Part shown: positions 1 through 12,500 of the stretch, in pieces
Position numbering within the stretch: the stretch's first letter is position 1
How the letters are laid out: each line of letters begins with the position of its first letter
Assembly: GCA_001642005.1 (NCBI GenBank)
Contig: LWCA01000502.1
Coordinates: 1-25,169 of the forward strand
Reading direction: 5' to 3'
From: Intoshia linei
Lineage: Eukaryota > Orthonectida > Rhopaluridae
Length of the DNA: 25,169 bases
The notes under the pieces: model-generated
Database searches by the model: none
Told to the model about the DNA's origin: nothing
What the model saw: the letters and a program-made list of their open reading frames with translations, nothing else
Translations under genes and position numbers: made by a program

Positions 1-592
1 GAAAACGAACATGATAGTACGACTAAAAAAGTAAGCTACATCTGTGAAGATGAATACAATGAAGATAGAATCGCTAATATAAATGATATTGAAGGTAAAA
101 GTGATGACGAAGTTGATATATCTATTGAAAAAATATTAATAACTGAATCGCTTACTAGTGTAAATAAAAGATGTAATATTCAATTAAAAAGTGTTGAATT
201 TGCAAATTTAGTAGAAAAGGAACCTCCTGTAAAAAGAATCAGTGATGTAAACTTAATGTTTGATACAGATGAATTTATTAAAAGAAAAAATATTTATCAA
301 TATGATAATAGTGTGAATCCCATTATAAAGGACTCGAATAAATTGCTCTTCATCAAATCAAATGAGAATTTAATTGATACAATAAAACCAACAGATGAAA
401 TGGAAAGTGTATTATTAAATTTTCAACTCAATGAAAATAAAATTTCGAGTCAGAACAATATCGATGAATCACAAGTTTTTGTACAGAAAATTAGTGGACA
501 AAGCAGTAATGATAGCAGTGAAATATTAATACAAACCAGAAAAACATCTAATAATACCGATATGATCTTACCGACTAAACCATATGAGACAA
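1..592 (+). CDS. RhoGEF exon 1 in window: charged linker, open at left edge
   Basis: Frame 1 is open from the first base to a stop at 712-714. The conceptual protein is hydrophilic and rich in Asp, Glu, Lys, Asn and Ser, with no membrane segment and no recognisable domain. An internal Met at 256 is not a convincing start, because the frame stays open with the same composition upstream. The exon is taken to end at 592 (ACAA|GTAATT, phase 1), since joining to 1067 restores the frame that runs into the DH domain. It probably corresponds to the disordered linker between N-terminal SH3 domains and the DH domain. Confidence 0.7.
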
Positions 593-3500
593 GTAATTTT
601 CTTAATTATTATATACAAATGTTAAAAAAATTTAATATGGTTACACACTCATACATACATGCCTCGTTTTTGACAAATTTTACTATATACAATATAATAT
701 ATACGTATAAGTAAGGATTAAATGTAGACAAATTTGTTTATGTTGTGGTCGTATATTTAAGTAATTATTAACGGCCTATTATTATAATACTTATTGTACA
801 CAATCATATAGTGTCAATTTATTTACAACGATCACCGTAGACAATTTACAGTAAATTTTCAATTAAATTGTCCATTTAATTGACAATGGTGGCCTAGTCC
901 TTACACGGGACTTTAGATACATACCATGTTTATGTTTCAAATCAAGTTTAAAGTGGAATGAGCCTATTATTTTATATGGTCAAAGGGTACATTACGAATC
1001 ATACGTTTCAACGTGGATATAAATTAAAAGTGAACGCTTGACAAATCAAATTAAATATTTTATTAGGGCACCAACGATTATTAACATCCAACACAAAAAG
1101 AATATTTTCCATTAGAAAATTCAACCATGGCCACAGAATACAATCGGAAACGACATTAAATCCAAAAGCAAACTCTGTATCTCTAAATTTCATTAATAAT
1201 GGTATACCAAAAAAGCATCAACCTAATCTTACAAATTTGAAATATATTGTTGTTGAAATTTATGAAACTGAAAAAAATTATTATGACGCGATATCAAATT
1301 TTTATAAACTTTTACACTCGACATTTCCTGGTAGTATTAATAGCCTCGCTGTAATTACAACGTCCTTGAATGATATTATAAGGTTTTTATTTGTAATATT
1401 TAAGGTTTTTTTATTTATATTATGAACATTAGCTTAAACTTTATTAATTGTTTATAATACATGGATAATCATACACGAATAAACTTCATGAATAATCTTA
1501 ATCTATACAGTATTATTATCCCTTTTTTAAGTGATTCAAGTATTATTTATTTATGAAATGAAATCATTATGGGAACAATTATTGAAAAGTTGGGACGACT
1601 AGATATTTTTATATCAATCATTTAGACCAAAGATTCACAACCTTTTTTGAACTATTGCCCCTAAATGAAAAAAATTTATCATGGGTTCCTTAATAATTAA
1701 AAACTAGCAAAAAATGTTTAAACTAATAGTACTTAACAAACTACTAAAACTTAATAAAACTACTAATAATAAAATAAATCACCCCCCCCCCCTCAATATT
1801 AAAAAATCGGCCAAAATGGTCAATATGGCTCAGGTTGAGAATCCCTGATTTAGACAGAAATACTGAATTTTAATGATGGGTGGTGAATCAGTGTCTTACT
1901 ACAGTATAATGATGACTAGTTCTGTCTAGGTCTAGAAGAGGGACTAGAAACATATGAATTGTCCGATCATAAGGGAATATTATTTTTGCGTTTGATATGT
2001 GTGAAAATATGAAAAACAAATTAAAAATGTTTGAAGAGGAGATAATTTATTATAATTTGATAATAATTAATATGGAGATCCATTTTTTTACTCAAGCTAA
2101 AAAATTGAAACCACAAGGATTAAACAAGGGATAGAGAAACCAAAAATTTTTAATAATAGGGTCCACTGATTGCTCCTCCTTTTCCAGTAACTTGACGACC
2201 CTGATTGCGTCATGTGTCGTATAAACACATTTTTAAAAGAATTTAAGATTATTTGGACTGAATATTCAGCCCTCATAACATTAGCAATTTTATTTAAAAT
2301 AGGAACATTAGTGAAATATTGTGGAAATTGATAAATCATAATACTGACTTTAGTTGATTATTTTATTATTTATCCGAAGGGTCGTGGGATGTTGTTACAA
2401 CATATTAAGTATTTACATTTTCGACAAGACAAATAGCCCACCAACTGCTTAAATTCCCAAACATTGTTGGATCAGGATTATTTAGACTACTTTACAAGTA
2501 CCAATTACTATGTTGAATTTTAAGTATATCATTTATACGAATAATACGTATAAAATCTATAAATAATATCTTATATTATTCAATAATTATCCACTCAAAT
2601 AAACCTTTTTGTTAGATGCAGTAAAGAAATACTCGAATTTTTTCGACAATATCAATATGAAGAATATGCAAATTTAAAAGAAGAGTCATATTTCCCAATA
2701 GGTTTTTTTATAGTCGTTATTTTTTAGCTGGTTTTATTAGTCCAAACCAGCGGTTCCCAAATGGGGTACAGTGATCCCTTGGGTCTCAGAATTATTTTGG
2801 CGTGTTAGCTCGTCTGATATTAAATTTAATTAACAAATTATTGACAGAACCAGCTATGACTATTAAATTATAAATATTTTGTAAATTAATTCCAAAAGTA
2901 ATTGAAAATAAAAATTAATTTGTAATAATTACTTAGTTCCTTATGTATTTATGTATTACCTGAAGATATAATTTTTTTAAATTTAAATTTATGATTTTAA
3001 AATCCGTATCAGCGTATATATTTTTTTAAGTTCTCCAACTCGTTTGATTTTCAAAAAAATGACAATTAGAGTTTTTGACCAGTAAGATGTGAGTTTGGGA
3101 GTTTGAAATGTATCTTATCATCACCCAGGAAAAAACTGTAATTGAAATGTGAACTTTATAAAATTCTAAGACTGGTAGTTATTGGAATAAAGTGGAACAC
3201 ACACACAAACAAATATTGCGTAGCATATTATATAAATAATGATATGTACGTCTCTATTTCGTCAGTTTTAATCAATAACGATTTTTCAGATATATTTTTT
3301 GAACAAATGAAGTTAAATTTTTTTTTAATTAATAAGGTGTCATAGTTACACTAAATTTAGATTATTATGGGGTACGAAATTATTTTTTTTTAGATTAGGT
3401 GTATCAACTGTGAAGTATGTTGGGAACCGTTGGTCTAAGAATGGAAGTAGGGATGACGATAGGTCTTTTAAAAATGGTTACGGAGACCCTTGCATATGAC

Positions 3501-6500
3501 TAGATCTGGTTCTTTCTTGATACGTTATACGTTACGCTAAAAATACGTTATAAAAATAATTATTTACATGTTAAAATAAAAATAATAATTATATAGATTA
3601 TAATTATAATCTATTGGGCAATTTACATTAATACATACATTTTTTTGTCTTACATCGTTATGTGTCACATTTGATTTATAATTATGATTTACTTAAATAA
3701 TAAGATTTTAATTTTCCAGAAAATGAATTTTTGTTGTTTTTTTTAAGTCCTTGCTACTACATTTATTGAATAATTAATTTTTTATATTTTTATGTGAATT
3801 AAACTAAAAAAAATCATATGAAAAATTATATTTTAGCTCTATCTGAAATAAAAAATTATATGAATACAATTATTTGATTAATTCGTAATTAAGATGTTTA
3901 ACTAAATTCTTAACTTTTTAAACTTGAAGTTAAGAAATTATTTTTTCGTGAGTATAATGTATATTATATAATATCCACAGAATCAAAAATCACTACATAT
4001 GTAGATTTTAAAATAAGGCTTATCAAAATCATACGGTTTCTTGTCTTGAAATAATATACAGTATTCTATCTACTATATCTATATAGTATATTTTGCCATT
4101 CTTGGGATTTAGAAAAAGTTGGCGAGATAATAAATTTAAAAATATAGAATCCGTAGTTAAATTTTTAAATTAAAGGTTAAATTGCAATGAAATGTAAATT
4201 TTAACACAAATTGTAAAATTTAATATAAAATAACGTAACTTATGTTGAAAAACGTTTTTAAAACTATTAGTTTATATTTTAAATTAATGAGTTATATAAT
4301 TGGCGAGTTATAGAATTGGCAAGTTGCGAGAGAATAAATATACTGTAGTCCGTTTTTATATATAACTAATTTACAATTAAATCTGTTACCTTTAAACTTT
4401 AGAGTCTAAAGTTGTGATGCAATACATTATTAATGTATTAATAAAAATATAATATTTTCACATAAAAAACTACAAAATGGCCAACATTGATTATTAATTA
4501 CTTATTATTAAATATTAATTACATTAATTATTCAAGAGATTAAGCCTTAAAGGTTCATATTATATAATAATAGTTATAATTATTAAAATTTAAAAGCTAA
4601 GAATCCCCTGGGTGTATTGAATCAAATTACAATAAATTAAAAACATTCAATTTTTAAATTTAGACAAAATTTTGAAAGATTCATTGGATTCTATAAATAA
4701 AGCGTATAGTTATTATGTACCAAACTACACAAATATTGAGACTCGAATAAAAAAGGTAACAGAATAATTATTTAATGTAATGTACAATGTACATTGATTA
4801 TCCATTATCTGTGCATGATGATTGATTATGGCATTTAATCCATCTGTCAATGTTTGTCACACATTTTTCGTCTCAAAAACCTTTTTAAATAAATTATAAT
4901 TTACATTTTATGAATGTTTTTTTCACAATCATTAACTATTTACTATTTCTATAATGATAATAATGGTAATCCCGATAAAATAATGTTCATGTTATATTTC
5001 ATATTTACCCATTAGTTTTATTTTAATATTTATTGGTTATTAATTAATCAATTACGTAGTTTATTGACAAAGTTGCTGAAAGTGATAAAGAAAAATGGGC
5101 CACATTTATAAAACAAATCGAGACACAAAAAATTGGGTTTAGCATAAATGAAATATTGATGAAACCCTTCCAAAGGATTATAAAATATCCTTTATTTATA
5201 AAAACTATAGTCAAGGTACATAATATATACCTGTATTTAAATATATAGTAAGTATGACATATCAAGTTATTTTAATTTAAATATATTATATATTAGTGTG
5301 TGTAGTAACAGTATTAAACAAATTTAATAAACACAAAAATAATTTTTCTATGATATTGCAAATGTAGGGTGCCTTGTTGTAAATGATGCTCAGAGAGAGA
5401 ATTAATGAAATATAACAAAGCCGAGATACTCTCAAAAACCGAAATATAAATACAAAAACTAGTTTAAATAATGCATTTGTATTAATGAATTATTTTTGTA
5501 TGTAATAATAGCTAAAAAATTAATAAAAATACATAAATAATGTGCCATTTTCAATAACAATTGGCTTTTTGATTTTATTGACCTCCACTTGTTAATAATA
5601 ATTTTTTAACAAATTTGACACCCTAATGTACGCATATTAGGTCAGAGCCGAACCTGCCAAACTCGAGGCCACCCGAAAATAAAAAATATGTCTCTAAAAA
5701 ATGTGCACAAACGATACGTAATGTCAATTAGCCCTACTAGGAGCCCCTAGCCACTTGTCCAAGCTCCTTCGCTTGCAATTTTACATTAATACACATGTAA
5801 CACAAAAATAGTTATGATATTAAATAATATAATGTTTTAAATGGATTGAATTTGGAAGTTTGGAAAAATAAGGCCCCATTCTACAAAATTTTCGTCGAGG
5901 TTCTTGACGATAGTCTCGGTTACGGTAGGTTCGGCACTACTACTTACAATTTATGTGAATAAACATTAAGTATATTTTTAAAAACCTTTATAAAAGTATA
6001 TAGGAATATAATATTGGTAACGAATATTACAAAACATTTTGCTATTTACAAGCGGAATACGAAAGCTTTATGAAAAATATTAACGAAAAGACGAAATCTG
6101 TTGAATATTGTAATTTTATGAGTGTTTTGTAATGTTTTTAATTGTATTTCTAGTTAGGAGACTACTTAATTCAGTAAAACAAGAAAATGTATTGCTTAAA
6201 ACAAACCCATTTTTAACCAAACGAAACTATCTGTCCAAGTTGAGTAAAGGAACCATAAATTTAATAAACTCAGTGGTAGGTTTTCAATTTATATTTGCTA
6301 TTTAATGTGTAATATACATTGTTAGATATTAATATTAAGATATTACATTCTTATTCAATTTAGTCAACTGTAGAAGATTATTACAATAATAATGCGAAAT
6401 TTTATGAAGTGGTTGATTTGGTAGCCAATTATTCTTCCCATATTAATAATGTTTTGACTTCATTGCATGTAAAAGTATCATTTGTGGTTGTAATATTTTT

Positions 6501-9500
6501 AATAGAGTATTGGATACTTTTTTGTAAACTTGTGGCTTGAACTCATCAATATATCAATTGAAACAACAAAGCAAAACAATGCTAATGATGTTTCTAATAA
6601 AAAACAGCTTTGTTCAGTTTGCTCGGTTATAGTTGGAAAATCTTATAGTAAATTGGTTATTATTTTACATTTAATTAGTTACAAATATATAATTTAAATA
6701 CAATAAATTCAGCAAATCTTAAAGTTTGGTTCGTATAACTATTTACCCGTTCCCAAGAATATGTAAAAAATGTTAAAATTAATTTATGACATGTTTTCTA
6801 TAAATAAATCTAAAGTTAAACGTAAGCTACCAGTTTTACCGATTCCTCAAGGTATTGTTAGCATTTTAGAGTCATGGAGAATGTCGGTGGGACCAAACCA
6901 GATAAAAAAGCTTTTGCTTCTATCTATTGCAATACAATTGTTTAATCCAACAACTCTCAGTTTTTTTCAGTTTTACCCTGGTAGAGTAAAACAGTTAAAA
7001 GACTAAATAGTAAATACGAGTTTAATCACTTGTCTTATCAGAGTGTAGTGAACCCGTTCTGAAATGAACACAATAATATATTTTTAAATTTTTAAAGTAT
7101 TGAAATATTAATTCGTGGGTTGAAACACTTTTCCCTATAATATAAATAATGTAGCGTATAATATACATATTATTTCTGCATTACCATTTATTATTATTAT
7201 TATCAATAAATAGAGTACATTAATATACATTATATTATAATTATATACTTTTATTGATTCCCTTCTTTTATTTTGCATTTAATTTAAAAATATTAGAAAC
7301 ATGAAATATCATTATTAGTTCTCAAACCTTTAAAACGACTTCAAAATATATTAAAAGGAACAAAAGTGTAATTTTTAACTGATTTTTAAATTATTTTTAT
7401 AGTATTTTATAAACTGATATTATGGATATATCCATTATTAATAAAAATTTTTAGATTAATTATGAATAGAGATAGCTTAATTTTTAAAATTGAAGAAAAT
7501 CCAACCAAAGTATATTTTAATTCGATATTTGTATTTTATATCAGTGTTTCTTAAATTTGGGTCCACGAATCCCTGGACGTCTGTAGAGTTTTTTAGGGGA
7601 TCTGCGAAATATCTTGTACTAATTATACATTATTCATGGAAGTGTTATAATAATGTTAACAATGTAATGTGTTTTTATTACTATGAATTTGATAATTCGC
7701 AGTGTTAGAGTTATAATGTTCTATCTGCATTTTTGTCAAAAATGAGGTTTTTGATTAATAATGTTTTAAATCATATCTTTTACATTTTTACCAAAAAAAT
7801 TAATCTTGAAAACGTATTATTTGATGATATAACGAACATTTACTGGTTCAATTACTAAATCTCGACTTGATAATTCCTACAAAATTATCGAATTCCTATT
7901 AAAAATATCCTCACATATTCTAAAAGGAAAAATATTAAAAGTATGTTAATCAAAATGGACAATGAGTAAAGAATTTTATAATTTAAACATTTATATTGAT
8001 AAAAATGTTAAATGTTAACAGTTTCTATAGAATAATGTTCTATTTGCAATTTTTTCAAATCAAATAGTTAGACAAATTATTCCATTAGTGAAATTTAAGT
8101 TATTAAAAACCCTTATGTTTTTATTTTTATCATACGAAACTTTTCAATATACTTTAACAAATATTAAAAAACTATGTATATGCAGATAGAACATTATAAC
8201 TCTAACATGTGAATTATCAAATTCTTCGTTTACAATGTAACTTTATATAAAGTTGTATAATATACATTGTATATTCCCGTTTATTTTTTAAATAATTATT
8301 ACATAAACATTAAATATTAGTAGAATTTTTGAAAGACAGATACTAACACACTTTTTTCCAGTAAGTTTAATCATAAAATTAATTCTGATAAATTCGATTC
8401 TTCATGGTTACCATGGAACCAAATTACCATTTTTTACCCAACCTCCGTAATACATATTGTATAAGAAAAAGACAATAGTTTTTATTTAAGGTGGTCTTGA
8501 GTATGGTAAGTTGCACCAACTAGATTAGGACCGAACCGTTAGGACGGATGTGATCGATGATACAATTTTTAACGGAGAATTCAAAAATGTGTTGCAATCT
8601 CACAGATTCGCCTCTTCTCATTTTATCGTTATCAAATCTTTATTTAATTGAGTGATTTTGAATTTTTTTAATAAATTGGATAATATAACGTTGGAAAATA
8701 AATAACTTACCACTATTAGATCCATTCATATGCAAGGGTCTCCGTAACCATGTCTAAAATAGTAAGGTAGATGGAGTTATAAGTTTAAGCAACAGTTTTA
8801 TATGTATTCAAATATATAGTAATCTAGACTAAATTTATAATATAGGAAAAAAATCTAACAAAATTTAAAGCAATACATGCTGCATTGTGTAACGAATTGA
8901 ACAATTTATTGTTAATATCAGCTAAAATTGTTTATTCGTGTGAAAACAAGTATATTTCCTCAATTAAAAAATATTGTACTCAAATTTCTCAATCACTACA
9001 AAAGGTAGCAACTGTAATTATTTATTGATTAAATATTGAAATTTATGATTTTTAGGTGTATATAGATGAAGCCCCCAAAGATACCCAAGAAATAGAATTT
9101 AAATTTTACCAAAATTTTAAATTCATTACTACAAATTATAAATATATTCCACCCATATTTCATTCAGATTATAATACTAAAGATGTCATGCCTTTGACGG
9201 TAATTTTTTTATATTTATTATTATTATTGAAATATTGATATTACATGTACAGTAATACCTCTATTAACGAACTCCCGCGCTAACGAAATTCTACGCTAAT
9301 AAACAAATTAAAAAACACAAAAAGATAAAAAAATGGGCTTCAAGAAAAAGAAAATAATCCAGTTGAAACTCCTGTTTATTTATTCACTCTAAAAAGGCTC
9401 TAAGAAGCGTTTGAAAGTGTAAAAAATGCGTGAATATTTTCGAATCTCAAGATTCTAATTTCGAACCAATTAGAAAAGTTACAGCAGATTTTAACAAATC

Positions 9501-12500
9501 AATTGCTTGCTATCGTGAAATCTATAATGACAAGAAAAAAAGTTATTTTAGGCAAAAAACTATTGATGAGTTTTTTATAAAGAAAAAAGATGCAATACCT
9601 ACCTTATCTACTTCAAAGGAACCGAATGCAAACTAATTTGTATTTTTATTATGCTTTACTGGTGTTTCTATGATGTATTAAATATATATATTATTGTTTT
9701 ATTATCTTTATTTAACAACTATCAATATTATACACATTATAAAATCATATCAGCGAAAACGTAACCACCGTTTTTACATTGTGTCAATATAAATTAAACT
9801 CCCGCTTAACGAACAAGTATTCGGAACGAATTGGTTCGTTATAGTGAAGTATTACTGTACATTGCACCATATATGTAAGATCATGTTGAAAATTCAAATA
9901 ACTGAAACCATTCCGAAAAGTAGCCAATTTCTGACAAAATTTGTCTCTTTTAACATTTATGCAGTTCAGATAACTATTTGAATATTATTATTTTTTTAAA
10001 TTTTTATTTGGGATAATTTTTTTTACACTTAAACACAAATATTGGATGAGTTGAATTGAATACTGATGTATACATTATATAATGATTTCATTTCTTGAAA
10101 AAATAATTATAAATTTTAAATATTATTTGGATAGGACATGGAAAACAAATATGGAAGAGAAAACTTGTACAAAGGTAAATATTAGAGATAGTATTTTCAC
10201 GGGAATTATTCTCAGTTAATTATTTGCAATAGTCATTATATGCAGGTATAATATTGTATACCTAATCTCAAATTGTGCGATATCGCCTGCAATGAAGGTT
10301 TAAAATTTTCGATGTATTCTTCTAAAGAAACCAAAAAAGGTGGGATCACAGTATTTGATGGGAAATATATATTTAACCACTAGCTTGACTGTGCCGATGG
10401 CGATTTTTTTAATTCGACTAAAAAAATAAATTAAATAAGAAAATCTAACTTAAAAATGCTACTATTCACTATTAATCCATTCCATTAAAGGAGTGGTTCC
10501 TAAACTTGTTTTACCATTGACTTATCATTTCACATAATTGTAATTTAAAGTGAATTATTCCCACTTAATTTTAATTGGGTTTTGGCAAATTGGTTTTTGA
10601 TTGACAAAAAATCAATTTAGGAAAATGAAACTTAGTTATAAACATCACCCGCGAAAAATTATTTAAATAAACGCAGCACACACGCAGATATTTAATGGTA
10701 AGTAAATGATTGTTGATTGATTTAATCTGAAATAAAATTAATGCGTTATTTGATTTCAACATTAAGCACTTAATTTGTTTAATTTATTTAAAATAAATTT
10801 CTATAAAATCATTTGAATTACTAAATAAAAATTAATTAAGTTTTTATCGTAAGTTATATGAATTCCTATAATGTAATTGTATTGCGTATACGATACTTAT
10901 TATTTACTAAATTAGAGTCCTAGAATTTTAAAAAACAAATTCTAAGACTTTTTTTACTAATTGTTTTATAATAAATTTCAATTTCAGAAATTTGGATCTT
11001 CATGACTAAAAATGCAAGTTGCCATTTTATGACTGAATTTTTTGCAACTGTATCAAAATAAAAATATTAATTACATGAAGAAATGATTATATATCTATCA
11101 TATGCATTTTAAAAAAAATTTGTTTTTAACTATCATGAATATTTTGTGTGCATCACTTAAAGCGTCAAACCAGACCCGTTGATGGGTAGCTCAGACTATA
11201 TGCCATTACGCATTTTTTGTGAAATAAGTTGTAGAGTCTATTTTGATTTTTTAATGGGGATCGAATATGGTAGGTTTTGCTTTGATCGATGATACACTTT
11301 TTTACTGAGAATTGAAAATTTTGTTTCAATGTCAAAAATCAACCTGTTAGATTTTTATTGATTACGTCCAATGGTCCATTAATTGATTTAAATTTTTTCA
11401 AAATGCCCCGATAAACTTTGGTTCAAATATGAGTTCCGTGCAATTTTTACTATAATATTTTGCGTATATATTTAATAAAAAAGATTAATTATTGAAGATA
11501 TATTATGTTAGAAATATACTATACAAATAGTATACAAATATTTTGCTTATAAGCATTGATGCTGTATAGAAGCCATTAATGTTAACGAATAAATAGTCGA
11601 CTCGGGTTATTTACTATACGCATCGTTTCCACTACTGTCGTAATTAATATCTTAAATTATATTTAGTTAGTCGGAATAGCAACAAAAAAATTAACAATTT
11701 TCTCAAGCAATGGCTATATTTGGATTTCATAAACTCAGTTGTTAGTGTGATTCAAAAAGATCACGACTTATTCAAAACTGAAAATGTTGTTTTAATTTAT
11801 GATGGAAGTATGCATTTGATATACTGATAATACAGCAGTCACCAAAAAAAATTTTAACACGGGACAGATAAGTTAAAAATATAAAAACGAGCTATATATT
11901 ATATACCATTTCATTTTTGTTTATTTATTTTTGTACCTAAACAATAACTTTTTATCGTAAACGTACAACTTTTCCCTGAAAAATCTAAGACTGATTGATG
12001 ATAATGATTTTCAGTACATGCCGAAAAGGTATAAATTGTTTAAAACATGTTTAAACGTAGTACCATTCAAATTTAATTTTATTTTTTTGTACACCAAACT
12101 TGTTTTAATTAATACAAGTTGTCTCATTGAAGAAAACTTTGAGAAACGCTGATCTAACCGTTACATTTTGGCGGTAAATTTGAAACTTTTAATTTTACGT
12201 TAAGAATGTTGGGTATTTATTTAATATTGTATAAATATTAACTTTAATTGTAAATATAGTTAAATTTGGATGGATACCAGCCAATTACCTAATACCTTAT
12301 CACTATGAATCAATTTCGAAATTGAATACACTTGTAATTTTAATTTATCATAAAGAGCATGCATCAGATAATCCATTGACAGGGGCGAGTGGTCCCCATC
12401 AGCATTTTCGTTTTTTATAATGATCAAGTCAACAAAATACCATAAACTACGAATGCATTGTTTTTACATTAACAATCACATAATGAGTAACACACGGTTG

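Larger units (their letters stand above)
6656..8845 (+). other. RhoGEF intron 9 (2.2 kb) with repeats
   Basis: It contains a hAT-like terminus at 7542 (CAGTGTTTCTTAAATTTGG), the fold-back pair 7685-7730 / 8180-8224, one copy of a short repeat at 8551-8588, and the 26-bp arm at 8726. A 78-codon open stretch at 6770-7006 has no motif and no in-phase splice sites, so it is not called. Confidence 0.5.
10175..11666 (+). other. RhoGEF intron 12
   Basis: A 1.5 kb intron carrying the SH3-like relic at 10252-10383 and a dispersed repeat at 11282. Otherwise it is AT-rich with nothing recognised. Confidence 0.5.

Noticed and set aside
2097-2339. 80-codon minus-strand open frame
   Set aside because: No motif, start context or splice partner; it lies in a RhoGEF intron among repeats.
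3142-3345. 67-codon plus-strand open frame
   Set aside because: Lies in the hAT element, and the shared repeat copies at 20389 and 23731 do not keep the frame.
5044-5265. 73-codon minus-strand open frame
   Set aside because: It is antisense to RhoGEF exon 5, whose plus-strand translation carries the DH CR3 signature; the minus frame is a shadow.
6110-6157. 29-nt intron alternative for RhoGEF exons 6-7
   Set aside because: The in-frame alternative (donor 6129, acceptor ending 6157) needs an intron below any plausible spliceosomal size; the 44-nt intron keeps frame too.
6770-7006. 78-codon plus-strand open frame after RhoGEF exon 9
   Set aside because: Considered as a further BAR exon, but no acceptor and donor give phase 0 on both sides, and the residues fit no domain.
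7490-7708. 72-codon plus-strand open frame
   Set aside because: It spans a hAT-like terminus and the left arm of the fold-back repeat, so it is transposon DNA.
10571-10762. 63-codon minus-strand open frame
   Set aside because: Inside RhoGEF intron 12, with no motif or splice partner seen.
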